Assembly (NCBI GenBank): GCA_009929485.1
Contig: SAAJ01000004.1
Location: 57,199-121,198, forward strand
Origin: Negativicutes bacterium
GTDB lineage: Bacteria; Bacillota; Negativicutes; Anaeromusales; Anaeromusaceae
DNA: 64,000 nt
Direction of reading: 5' to 3'
Below the pieces are notes generated by a model that was not told where the DNA came from, did not search any database, and saw only the letters and a program-made list of their open reading frames with translations. Position 1 is the stretch's first letter. Each line of letters opens with the position of its first letter. This document shows, piece after piece, positions 1-8,245 of this stretch. Made by a program: the position numbers and the translations under genes.

Positions 1-654
1 AATAACGATGTGAACGATACGACGATTGTCGCGCCTTTTGACGGACGTATTGACACGAAGGATTTAAGCATTGGTAACTATGCTACAGCTGGCTCGACGG
101 TGCTGGCAACCATTTCTTCTACCGATCCGGTGCGGGTGCGCTTTAGCGTTGGTGAAAACGATTACCTGAAATTTATGCGCATGGGCGGGGGAGCTGCAAC
201 AACGGAACGCAAGCTGCGCCTGATTCTAAGCGATGGCAGTGAATATCCCTTGGAAGGAACGGTGGACCAAATTGACCGTGCCTTGGGGTCGGATACTGGC
301 GCCTTGACCATTAAAGCGCTGTTTGCTAATCCGAATCGTATGCTAGTGCCTGGCATGTTTGCACGGGTAGTTGCGGTGGCGGAAATGCGTCAAGGCGCAC
401 TCCTTGTACCGCAGCGGGCGGTGCAGGAAGTGCTGGGGAAAACCTTCCTTACTATTGTAAATGCAGAGGGTAAGGCGGAAATGCGTCCCGTGAAAATGGG
501 GGCGCGTATTGGTCAAAAACTTTGGATGGTGGATGAAGGCCTGAACGAGCAGGATGTAGTGGTTGTAGAAGGATTCCAAAAAGCACAGCCTGGTACGCCG
601 GTGGATGTGCAGACAATTACTCTTGCGGACTTGGCCGACGCAAATCAGAAATAA
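1..654 (+). CDS. RND efflux periplasmic adaptor subunit (5' truncated by window edge)
   Basis: This is the C-terminal part of a membrane fusion protein that links an RND pump to its outer membrane channel. The frame is open to the first base of the window, so the GTG at 10 is internal and the gene begins upstream. Visible in order are the second half of the lipoyl/barrel-sandwich domain (motif TTIVAPFDGRI, then IGNYATAGSTVLATI), the beta-barrel domain (DPVRVRFSVGENDYLKF) and the membrane-proximal domain (VPQRAVQEVLGKTFLTIV). About 217 residues remain of a family usually 360-400 long. The stop lies 12 bases before the pump gene ATG, so the two are cotranscribed. An AcrA/MexA-type role is known for the family; the exported substrate cannot be inferred. 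Confidence 0.93.
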   Translation, partial: NNDVNDTTIVAPFDGRIDTKDLSIGNYATAGSTVLATISSTDPVRVRFSVGENDYLKFMRMGGGAATTERKLRLILSDGSEYPLEGTVDQIDRALGSDTGALTIKALFANPNRMLVPGMFARVVAVAEMRQGALLVPQRAVQEVLGKTFLTIVNAEGKAEMRPVKMGARIGQKLWMVDEGLNEQDVVVVEGFQKAQPGTPVDVQTITLADLADANQK

Positions 655-666
655 GGAGGTGGCTTG

Positions 667-3600
667 ATGGCCAAGTTCTTTATTGATAGACCGATTTTTG
701 CTATCGTTCTGTCAATTTTCATTACGATTGCCGGACTTGTTTCCATTACGCAGCTGCCTATTGCGCAGTATCCGCAGATAACGGCTCCGGTGGTTAATGT
801 AAGCGCCAGCTATGTCGGCGCGAATGCGGAAGTTGTGGAGCAGGCTGTTGGTCAAGCCATTGAGCAGCAGGTCAATGGCGTGGAAAACATGGTGGACATG
901 CGTTCCACCAGCGATGATAACGGCCAATATTCCTTAAATGTGAAATTTGAGTTGGGCGTCAATCCGGATATGGCGACCGTGCAGGTGCAAAACCGCGTGG
1001 CCCAGGCGACGGCGAAGATTCCGGCTGCTGTGCAAAGTTCAGGCATTACCGTACAGAAGCAGTCACCGGATACGGTTATGTATCTGTCCTTATGGTCGCC
1101 AAAAAACACCTATGATTCGTTGTTTTTGAAAAACTATGCGAATATTTACTTGGTGGATGACCTGAAACGTGTCAAGGGCGTTGGCAGCGTTGGCGAATAT
1201 GGTCCTGAGTTTGGCATGCGCGTTTGGCTGCAGCCGGATAAAATGGCCCGTCTTGGTATTACCGCTGATGACGTGGGCGACGCGATTAAGGAACAAAACG
1301 TGCAGGCTCCGGCAGGTACGATTGGTCAGCTGCCTTCTCCTAAAGGTCAAGAGTTTCAGTACTCGGCGAGGGTACAGGGACAATTGCAAGAGGAAAACGA
1401 GTTTTCGCGGATTATTGTGCGGGCGAAACCGGACGGCTCCTTTGTGCGAGTCAGTGATGTAGCCAGGGTTGAACTGGCGGCGAAAAACTATCAGTATACC
1501 AGCGATTTGAACTTGCGGGATTCGGTGACGTTGGCTATCCAATTGACTCCGGACGCGAATGCGCTGGATACGGTTACCGAGGTCAAGAAGGTGCTGGAGA
1601 CCAACTCCAAACGCTTCCCGACGGACCTGGAATATCATATCGTTTCCGATAATACCCGCTTTATTGATGAGTCGATGATTGAAGTGGTCAAGACCTTTGT
1701 CGAAGCGTTGCTGCTGGTCTTGCTGATCGTATTTATCTTTTTGCAAAGCTGGCGGGCTACTCTCATTCCGATGCTGGCGGTGCCGGTATCCTTGATTGGT
1801 ACCTTCGGCGCGTTTATTCTTCTGGGCTTTAATATTAATACTTTGACGATGTTTGCGATGGTACTGGCCATCGGCTTGGTTGTTGACGATGCTATCGTTG
1901 TGGTGGAAGCGGTAGAGCATCATATGCGCCATAATGGTATGACGCCGAAAGAAGCGGCCTATCGGGCGATGGAGGAAGTGTCCGGGCCGGTTGTGGCTAT
2001 CGCCTTTGTGTTGGCTTCCGTATTTATACCGGTTGCTTTCTTTGGAGGGACGGCAGGCGTGCTGTATAAGCAGTTTGCCTTGACCATTGCGGTTTCTATG
2101 GGGCTTTCGGCGTTAGTGGCGTTAACGTTGACGCCGGCTTTGTGCTCGCTTATCCTTAAGCCGCATGATCCCAATGCCCACGCAGGATATTTGGGGCGCT
2201 TCTTTGAGGCGTTTAATGACAAGTTTGATGCTATGACTGGACGCTATGGAAAAACGGTACGTAAGCTCATTCGAGGCAGCAAACTTTGTTTGGCTGGGTT
2301 ATTGGTAATTGTTGTTTTGGCGCTGACTTTCTTTAAGATGCTGCCGACGACCTTTGTGCCGAATGAAGACCAAGGGTATTTTATGGCTACCATTAGCTTG
2401 CCCGAAGCGGCCTCTATGAATCGGACCCGTCAGGTTGGCTATGATGTGGCCGAGATTGTGAAAGGAATTCCTGGGGTAAAGGATACTCTGGTTATTGCTG
2501 GTTATGATGTTCTCGCAGGTGCTTTGAAGCCTAATGCCGCCTTACTAGTTGTGGCTTTGGATACTTGGAGCGAGCGGCCGGATAAAGAGCGGTATGTAGA
2601 CAGTATTATTCGTCAAGTTTACATGAGAACCGCGCGTGTTCCAGAAGCTACGGTTATGGCCTTTAACGCCCCGGCCTTGCCAGGCGGCGGTTCGACAGGC
2701 GCTATGACCTTCATGCTGCAGGACCGCGGCGGCGGTAATGTAGAAGAGATGACAGATGTGTCTAAGAAATTCTTAGGCGAGGCGCGCAAACGTCCGGAAT
2801 TGACCGGCGTATACTCTACCTTCCGCAGTGATACGCCAGCGTTCCGCTATGAAGTAGACCGGGAAAAAGCGGAGAAGCTGGGCGTTAAGGTGGACGATGT
2901 GTTTAGTACGCTGCAGGCTTTTCTCGGTGGTTTGCAGGTCAATGACTTTACTCGTTTTGGTCGTACTTGGAAAGTGGTTATGCAGGCGGAGCCCCAGTAT
3001 CGCTCCGACGCGAACGACATTCGCTACTTCTTTGTGCGCAGCAATACGAATGCCATGGTGCCGCTGGCTACCTTGGTTAAACCGTTGCCGATCAGCGGTC
3101 CTACGGCGATTAAGCGTTTTAACGGCAATCGAGCCATTCAAATTGGCGCTAGTCAGGCGCCGGGGTACAGCAGCGGCCAAGCCATGACGGCCTTGGAGGA
3201 AGTGGCTAAGGCAACCTTGCCCAATACGTACAGCTACGAATGGGCGGACCAAAGCCGCGATGAAAAGCTGTCCGGCGGTCGTGCTGTGTATGTCTTTGGA
3301 GCGGCCATCCTGTTTGCGTTCCTGTGCTTGGCGGCATTGTACGAGAGCTGGAGCGTTCCCTTTGCGGTACTGCTTTCGGTGCCTACGGCGATTTTCGGCT
3401 CGGGCTTGTTCCAGTGGGCTCGCAGCCTGGAAAACAGTATTTACATGCAAATTGGCTTGGTCATGCTGATTGGCTTGGCAGCCAAGAACGCGATTTTGAT
3501 TGTAGAATTTGCCAAGGTGCGCGTGGACAAAGGCGTTGATCCGGTAGAGGCGGCCATTGAAGCGGCGAAGCTGCGCTTGCGGCCGATTCTAATGACCTCT

Positions 3601-3786
3601 CTGGCGTTCATCTTGGGCTGCGTGCCGTTGATGATTGCTACAGGCGCTGGCGCCGGTGCGAGAAACGCCATGGGTACGGCGGTTGTCGGCGGCATGCTGG
3701 CAGCAACTATGCTGGGCGTATTCTTGATTCCAGTGCTCTACGTAGTCGTTGTAAAACTGACGCGTAAGCTTACTTGGCGCAAATAG
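667..3786 (+). CDS. RND multidrug efflux permease, HAE1 (AcrB-like) family
   Basis: This is a full-length inner membrane proton/drug antiporter of 1039 residues, typical for AcrB homologues. Residues D407, D408 (in GLVVDDAIVVVE) and K940 (in GLAAKNAILIVEFA) fall at the same positions as the proton relay of AcrB. The start DRPIFAIVLSIFITIAGL is the classic first transmembrane helix, and the two duplicated TM and periplasmic halves are present. The ATG at 667 is preferred over the adjacent TTG at 664 because the AGGAGGT site at 654-660 then has 6 bases of spacing. It works with the adaptor directly upstream. No outer membrane channel gene follows; a strong terminator does. Confidence 0.96.
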   Translation: MAKFFIDRPIFAIVLSIFITIAGLVSITQLPIAQYPQITAPVVNVSASYVGANAEVVEQAVGQAIEQQVNGVENMVDMRSTSDDNGQYSLNVKFELGVNPDMATVQVQNRVAQATAKIPAAVQSSGITVQKQSPDTVMYLSLWSPKNTYDSLFLKNYANIYLVDDLKRVKGVGSVGEYGPEFGMRVWLQPDKMARLGITADDVGDAIKEQNVQAPAGTIGQLPSPKGQEFQYSARVQGQLQEENEFSRIIVRAKPDGSFVRVSDVARVELAAKNYQYTSDLNLRDSVTLAIQLTPDANALDTVTEVKKVLETNSKRFPTDLEYHIVSDNTRFIDESMIEVVKTFVEALLLVLLIVFIFLQSWRATLIPMLAVPVSLIGTFGAFILLGFNINTLTMFAMVLAIGLVVDDAIVVVEAVEHHMRHNGMTPKEAAYRAMEEVSGPVVAIAFVLASVFIPVAFFGGTAGVLYKQFALTIAVSMGLSALVALTLTPALCSLILKPHDPNAHAGYLGRFFEAFNDKFDAMTGRYGKTVRKLIRGSKLCLAGLLVIVVLALTFFKMLPTTFVPNEDQGYFMATISLPEAASMNRTRQVGYDVAEIVKGIPGVKDTLVIAGYDVLAGALKPNAALLVVALDTWSERPDKERYVDSIIRQVYMRTARVPEATVMAFNAPALPGGGSTGAMTFMLQDRGGGNVEEMTDVSKKFLGEARKRPELTGVYSTFRSDTPAFRYEVDREKAEKLGVKVDDVFSTLQAFLGGLQVNDFTRFGRTWKVVMQAEPQYRSDANDIRYFFVRSNTNAMVPLATLVKPLPISGPTAIKRFNGNRAIQIGASQAPGYSSGQAMTALEEVAKATLPNTYSYEWADQSRDEKLSGGRAVYVFGAAILFAFLCLAALYESWSVPFAVLLSVPTAIFGSGLFQWARSLENSIYMQIGLVMLIGLAAKNAILIVEFAKVRVDKGVDPVEAAIEAAKLRLRPILMTSLAFILGCVPLMIATGAGAGARNAMGTAVVGGMLAATMLGVFLIPVLYVVVVKLTRKLTWRK

Positions 3787-3795
3787 AGTCAATTA

Positions 3796-3838
3796 CAAAC
3801 CCGCCTCTCGAATTTTCGGGAGGCGGGTTTGCTTTTTG
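3796..3838 (+). terminator. Rho-independent terminator after RND operon
   Basis: A perfect 12-bp stem (CAAACCCGCCTC with its complement) closes a 12-base loop and is followed by CTTTTT. It ends the efflux operon. Confidence 0.92.
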
Positions 3839-3961
3839 CTCCCGCGACTCTTGTTCGATCTTCGTTCTCTGACTTTCGTTCTTTCCTAGAGGTTTCTCGG
3901 CAGTGCAGGCAGGAATTTTCCTTCTCCAAGAGTAATAGAATAAGCCAAGGAGGCGGAAGCA

Positions 3962-4591
3962 ATGAGAGAATGGCTTGTTTTTGACGTCATGGGAGTCATC
4001 TTTACCGTCGGAGACGATACCAATGAGTTGCTGGTGCCGTATGTACAGAAATTTGCGCCGTCGCTTACCAGCGATGAAATTAACCAGGCCTATTTGGAAG
4101 CTAGTTTAGGGAAAGTAGCTTCCTGCGGTTTTTGGAAAACCTTAGGTTTGGGGGAGCGCTATCCGCAGATTGAGCAAGACTATCTGGAAAGCCAGTTGAC
4201 GTTGGATGCGGATTTTCCGGCGGTGGCCCCAAAATTGCAAAAAGACCACCATTTGGCTTTGTTGTCCAATGATGTCAGCGAATGGTCTGCGTATTTGCGG
4301 AAAAAATATGATTTAAACCAATACTTCGAGGAAATTGTCATTAGCGGCGATGTCGGGCTGCGTAAGCCGGATCGGGCTATTTACGAGCTGTTGCTGCGGC
4401 GGCTGCAGTGCCGGCCGGAGAACAGCGTCTTTATTGATGATCGTCAGAAAAATCTTATTCCGGCTATGCGGGAGGGTATGAGGACGATCCAGTTTAAACG
4501 GGGCTGTGACGGCAGTGAAATGTGCGGCAGCTTTGAGGTGAAGTCGTTCAAACAGCTGCCAGGGCTTGTAGCGCATTTGTTTGGTGTTTAG
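3962..4591 (+). CDS. HAD superfamily hydrolase-like protein with altered motif I
   Basis: A 209-residue protein with the HAD fold. Motif I reads FDVMGVIF, so the nucleophile D8 is kept but the usual second Asp at position 10 is Met. Motif II is LLSND (S102), motif III is K135 in LRKPD, and motif IV is D159-D160 in VFIDDRQKN. In most HAD phosphatases the D+2 residue is the general acid/base, so normal phosphatase activity is doubtful; some HAD-IA branches lack it. Start ATG with GGAGG upstream. It lies alone after a terminator and 48 bases before the dehydrogenase start. Substrate unknown. Confidence 0.8.
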   Translation: MREWLVFDVMGVIFTVGDDTNELLVPYVQKFAPSLTSDEINQAYLEASLGKVASCGFWKTLGLGERYPQIEQDYLESQLTLDADFPAVAPKLQKDHHLALLSNDVSEWSAYLRKKYDLNQYFEEIVISGDVGLRKPDRAIYELLLRRLQCRPENSVFIDDRQKNLIPAMREGMRTIQFKRGCDGSEMCGSFEVKSFKQLPGLVAHLFGV

Positions 4592-4639
4592 CGCGTTTTG
4601 CGCAGCAGTTGTGCCGGAAAGATAGAAGGAGTGAGCAGG

Positions 4640-5707
4640 GTGACAACTTATAAAATTGCGGTGATTCCCGGAGATGGCGTCGGGCCGGAGGTTCTAGCGG
4701 AAGGAATTAAGGTGCTCCAAGCGGTGGCCGCGCTGGACGGGACTTTCTCTTTTGAATTTGAAACCTTTCCCTGGGGCTGTGAGTATTATTTAAAGCACGG
4801 GAAAATGATGGACGAAGACGGGATGGAACGCCTCGCTGCTTTTGACGCTATTTATCTTGGAGCCGTGGGCTTTCCGGGAGTTCCCGATCATATTTCCCTG
4901 TGGGATTTGCTGCTGAAAATTCGCAAAGGCTTTGATCAATACATTAATTTGCGTCCCATACAGCTGTTGAAGGGCGCGCCTTGCCCTTTGGCTGGGGTAA
5001 GGGCTGGCGAAATTGATATGCTGGTAGTGCGGGAAAACAGTGAGGGCGAATATGCTGGCGCTGGCGACTGGCTGTTTAAGGGCAAACCGGAGGAAGTGGT
5101 GTTGCAGACCGGTGTGTTTTCACGCAAAGGAACGGAACGCGTGATTCGCTATGCCTATGAATTGGCTCGCAAGACCGGTAAGACCCTTACCAGCATCAGC
5201 AAAGGCAACGCTTTGAATTATTCCATGGTTTTTTGGGATCAGGTTTTTGCGGAAGTGGGCAGGGAGTATCCGGATGTTAAAATCTATTCGTACTTGGTTG
5301 ACGCAGCCAGCATGTTTTTTGTCAAAGATCCGGGCCGTTTTCAAGTCATTGTGACGTCTAATTTGTTCGGCGATATTTTGACAGACTTGGGCGCTGCCAT
5401 TACCGGCGGCATGGGCCTGGCGGCAGGAGCCAATTTAAATCCGGAGCGGGCCTATCCGTCCATGTTTGAGCCTATCCATGGTTCCGCGCCGGATATTGCC
5501 GGGCGCAGCATTGCTAATCCGCTGGCCTCCATATGGTCGGTTAGCCAGATGCTGGACTTTTTCGGTCACGAAGAGTGGGGCCGGCGCGTGCTGCAGGCTA
5601 TTGAGGATGTGCTGCAGGAGAAGGCCTGCTTGACGCCGGACTTGGGCGGCAGCGGCAAAACGCAGGAAGTGGGCGATGCTGTAGTCGCTAAGCTGTCCAG
5701 GCAGTAA
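4640..5707 (+). CDS. Isocitrate/isopropylmalate-family dehydrogenase, tartrate/D-malate type
   Basis: A 355-residue NAD-dependent beta-hydroxyacid oxidative decarboxylase. The N-terminus YKIAVIPGDGVGPEV, the central YSEG-type loop (VVRENSEGEYAG), the catalytic lysine region and the GDILTDLGAAITGG and EPIHGSAPDIAG motifs are all present. The helix PDHISLWDLLLKIRKGFDQYINLRP is characteristic of the tartrate dehydrogenase/D-malate dehydrogenase branch (TtuC/DmlA) rather than LeuB. I chose GTG 4640, with AGAAGGAG 8 bases upstream, over the longer frame from 4598. The gene is not beside leuACD, which also argues against a leucine role. The exact substrate (D-malate, L-tartrate or similar) is inference. 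Confidence 0.85.
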   Translation: MTTYKIAVIPGDGVGPEVLAEGIKVLQAVAALDGTFSFEFETFPWGCEYYLKHGKMMDEDGMERLAAFDAIYLGAVGFPGVPDHISLWDLLLKIRKGFDQYINLRPIQLLKGAPCPLAGVRAGEIDMLVVRENSEGEYAGAGDWLFKGKPEEVVLQTGVFSRKGTERVIRYAYELARKTGKTLTSISKGNALNYSMVFWDQVFAEVGREYPDVKIYSYLVDAASMFFVKDPGRFQVIVTSNLFGDILTDLGAAITGGMGLAAGANLNPERAYPSMFEPIHGSAPDIAGRSIANPLASIWSVSQMLDFFGHEEWGRRVLQAIEDVLQEKACLTPDLGGSGKTQEVGDAVVAKLSRQ

Positions 5708-5730
5708 AGGCATAAGGTAAGGTCGTATTA

Positions 5731-5767
5731 GTGCCGGGTTTGGCGGTTGACAGAGCAAACCCGGCAC
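5731..5767 (+). terminator. 12-bp hairpin after the dehydrogenase gene, no T tract
   Basis: GTGCCGGGTTTG pairs perfectly with a copy 13 bases downstream. It is placed like a terminator, but it is followed by TGCTATCATAA rather than a T run, so it may act as a transcript-end stabiliser or a weak terminator. Confidence 0.5.
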
Positions 5768-5911
5768 TGCTATCATAATTGGGTAGTGTAGTGATGCTGC
5801 GCGGCGGCATCGGTAGGGAAGGTTCTGGTAAGCTTCACTAAGGTGATCTTGCGGAGAAGCTTCAACAAGAATAGCAGGTAGTTGAACGTGTAGAAAGGTA
5901 GGATGGGTAGG

Positions 5912-7339
5912 ATGACAATTCAATTTTGGATCATAGTATTGTATATTTGTGTTTTGTTTGCTATTAGTATTTACGTAAAGCGGCGGGCTGGCAACAGCAG
6001 CGGCTTTTTGTTTGCCGGACGTAAATTGACTACGCCTTTGGTGGCGGCGAATATCGCCGGCACGGCGATTGGCGCGGCGGCTACCATCGGCGTGGCGGAG
6101 AACGCCTTCCAATCGGGCATTGCCGCCGGTTGGTATAATGGCGCCTGGGCGGCTGGCGCTGTGATGATGGCCTTTGTAGCGGCTAAAAAATATCGGGAGC
6201 TTAACTGCACTACGGTTCCCGAACTGTTTGAACGGTATTACGATAAAAAAGGCCGGGTCATTGCTGTCTTGGGCATGCTGACCATTCAGCTGGTTATTAC
6301 GTCGCTGCAATATTTGGCAGGCGGCGCTATTTTGTCTTCGTTGCTGCCGGATATTTTTTCCTTCCAAGGCGGCATGGTTACCAGTGCGGCGGTCTTTATT
6401 GGCACGACCATTCTGGGCGGGCTGTGGTCGTCTGGATTGTCCAACATTCTCAGCGTTTCTCTGATTTATGTAGGCGTGCTGATCAGCACAATCACTATTG
6501 TTAATAATCAAGGCGGTATTGGCGCTATTGCCGCTTCGCTGCCGCCGGGTGTCGATTGGTTCGGTCCTGTAGGCGGTTTGGGTTTGGCTACGGTTATCGG
6601 TTGGTTCGTGGTGATGATGACCCAGGCTATTACAGCCCAGGGACCGGTACAAGTAGCTTGTGCGGCTAAAGACGGCGCTGCGGCGAAAAAGGGCTTTCTT
6701 TGGGGCGCTTTGCTGATGTTCCCCATTGGTTTTGCCTGCGCCATTATGGGCGTGGCCGCCCGGGCGGCGCATCCGGAGATGAAGGCGACCTTGGCGCTGC
6801 CTTACATGATTATGAGCTTGGATCCGGTGATTTCCGGTTTGACCTTGGCGGCTCTTTGGGCTGCGGACGTGGCGACGGCCTGCCATATTTTACTAGCGGC
6901 GGGCACGTTGTTTTCCCAGGATATCTATAAACGCTTTATCAACCCCAATGTAAGCGACAAGAAATATACGCTGCTCAACCGCTACGCTATTTTATTCTTG
7001 GGCGCCGTTACTTTGTGGTTTGCCTTTAATGCGGTGGGTATTGTGAAAACTATGCTGATCGGCCTGAGCTTGACTACGGCCTTTACGTTGATTTTCCTCT
7101 TTACCATGTTTGCTCCCGGCTTGTGCCGAAAGAATTCAGCGTTTTATACCACTCTCGCAGGCATTGTGACGTTGTTTGTCTGGCAGGCCTTTCCGGCTGT
7201 ACAGATTTTTGCGCATCCCATATACATGGAGTGGCTTGTCTGCTTGGTGACTTTCTTTATTGTGGCCGTAGTAGACAAACAACCGATTCGGATGGCTGCT
7301 CCGCAGGAGGAAGAAGCGAATGGAACTTACCAGTCTTGA
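5912..7339 (+). CDS. Sodium:solute symporter (SSF family)
   Basis: A 475-residue integral membrane protein with about 13 predicted helices. The N-terminus FWIIVLYICVLFAISIYVKRR, the segment GRKLTTPLVAANIAGTAIG and the Na-site-like region ALWAADVATACHILLAAGTLFSQDIYKRF are typical of SSF. It is clearly paralogous to the minus-strand SSF at 16-17.5 kb (shared blocks: KYRELN.TT.PEL, YYDKKG, LSNxLxVSL, LWAADVxTAC). ATG 5912 is preferred over 5903 because AAGGTAGG then has normal spacing and the N-termini of the paralogues line up. The HutP-like gene overlaps its 3' end by 20 bases. Substrate unknown; small organic acids, amino acids or vitamins are possible for the family. Confidence 0.9.
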   Translation: MTIQFWIIVLYICVLFAISIYVKRRAGNSSGFLFAGRKLTTPLVAANIAGTAIGAAATIGVAENAFQSGIAAGWYNGAWAAGAVMMAFVAAKKYRELNCTTVPELFERYYDKKGRVIAVLGMLTIQLVITSLQYLAGGAILSSLLPDIFSFQGGMVTSAAVFIGTTILGGLWSSGLSNILSVSLIYVGVLISTITIVNNQGGIGAIAASLPPGVDWFGPVGGLGLATVIGWFVVMMTQAITAQGPVQVACAAKDGAAAKKGFLWGALLMFPIGFACAIMGVAARAAHPEMKATLALPYMIMSLDPVISGLTLAALWAADVATACHILLAAGTLFSQDIYKRFINPNVSDKKYTLLNRYAILFLGAVTLWFAFNAVGIVKTMLIGLSLTTAFTLIFLFTMFAPGLCRKNSAFYTTLAGIVTLFVWQAFPAVQIFAHPIYMEWLVCLVTFFIVAVVDKQPIRMAAPQEEEANGTYQS

Positions 7340-7745
7340 TATTGGCCGAGCTGCCTTAGCTATGGCCATTAGTACGGACCGGCAGGAAGAACAGGCTCTG
7401 CGGCAGAGGCTGCAAAACCGCGGAATTCTGGCCGTAGCTGTCGATTTTGGCGGTGAGTATTTAAGCTCCGTCAAGAAGATGATTGAGAGAGCTGTAGTGG
7501 CGGCGCAGCGTCAAGGGCTGATTGAAGCCAGTCATGTAGGAGAAGGTGCGGTGGCTGGGGCGACGCATGCGGCGTTGGAGCAGATTACGCCTAAGGCCGT
7601 AGGTCTAAATGTGGGCGGGAAAATCGGCGTAGCCCGCTACGGGGAGCATGTGTGCGTGGCCGTCTATTTGGGCGTCGGCGTACTGCACCTTAACGAGGTA
7701 GCGGTGGGGCTGGCCCATCGTTCCCTTCCTATGTCGCAAGAATAA
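7320..7745 (+). CDS. HutP-family RNA-binding antiterminator-like protein
   Basis: A 141-residue protein resembling HutP, the Bacillus protein that binds hut mRNA with L-histidine and Mg2+ to prevent termination. The block SHVGEGAVAGATHAALEQIT followed by VGGKIGVARYGEHVCVAVYLGVGVLHLNEVAVGLAHRSL matches the HutP core (SHALYHATMEAL, AVLRG, WIAVSLYGTIGAP, FGVGINH) from memory. H72, H83 and H133 are candidate metal/ligand residues. The start overlaps the symporter gene by 20 bases behind GGAGGAAGAA, implying translational coupling. No hut genes are nearby, so its effector and RNA target are unknown; control of the coupled symporter is inference. Confidence 0.78.
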   Translation: MELTSLDIGRAALAMAISTDRQEEQALRQRLQNRGILAVAVDFGGEYLSSVKKMIERAVVAAQRQGLIEASHVGEGAVAGATHAALEQITPKAVGLNVGGKIGVARYGEHVCVAVYLGVGVLHLNEVAVGLAHRSLPMSQE

Positions 7746-7751
7746 ATTATC

Positions 7752-7793
7752 AAAGCTGCGGAGGACTTATGAAAAGTTTTCCGCAGCTCTTTT
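7752..7793 (+). terminator. Terminator after SSF-HutP operon
   Basis: A 9-bp stem (AGCTGCGGA) with a 17-base loop is followed by CTTTT. Confidence 0.8.
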
Positions 7794-7868
7794 GCATATA
7801 CCCGAATTTATAAGTTTTTACGGCTGAAGTACCTAGGGTTATCAAAGGCTGGGAGCTTCTGGGTAAAC

Positions 7869-8044
7869 GGCGGCATAACTGTATTTGAGACAAGATTTGC
7901 GCGCGTCTCGCAAAAGCAGGCTAAGGCGGCAGTTTCTTAACTCGCTGTGCTCAAACAGGCGTAACTGTCATCCGCCTTACCCTGTTTTTACATCCTGCGG
8001 ACCGCCTTGCTCCAATAAAAGTCTCAAACACAATCATGGCCGCC
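7869..8044 (+). repeat. Structured dispersed repeat, copy 1 (subfamily A)
   Basis: A near-palindromic element ending in GGCGGC/GCCGCC, then the conserved arms TGTATTTGAGAC (7880-7891) and GTCTCAAACACA (8021-8032, one mismatch). Inside are a variable stem (GCAGGctAAGGCGG with CCGCCTTaccCTG) and CAGTT/AACTG around a loop containing AACTCGCTGTGCTCAAACA. The remainder of the 500-base gap between the HutP-like and AraC genes holds a terminator before it and, after it, a loosely shared tail (CTCAG, TACTC, CTCCGGTTCTC). I see no gene there. Confidence 0.85.
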
Positions 8045-8245
8045 GCAGCCTCAGTGATCCCTTGCTTTACTCCATCTATTCCTGTTGAATTCCGTAATCC
8101 TCAGTCGAACCCTCTCGCGACTCCGGTTCTCTTGTTCAATATTTTCGCTGTTCTGTGTGACGTTCCCCTCAAAGGACCGCGCAGCGGTTTTTCTTATGTT
8201 AAATGTTTTGTATTGAGTGCCAAAAACAGGAAGGAGGCGTAAAAC

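Noticed and set aside
5435..6886. 483-codon open frame on the minus strand
   Set aside because: It is antisense to the dehydrogenase and SSF genes, Arg/His/Gln-rich, with no family motifs or ribosome site. It is a shadow of codon bias.
7885..8088. Short open frames inside the hairpin repeats
   Set aside because: They lack ribosome sites, are not preserved between copies, and the variation fits base pairing and not coding.
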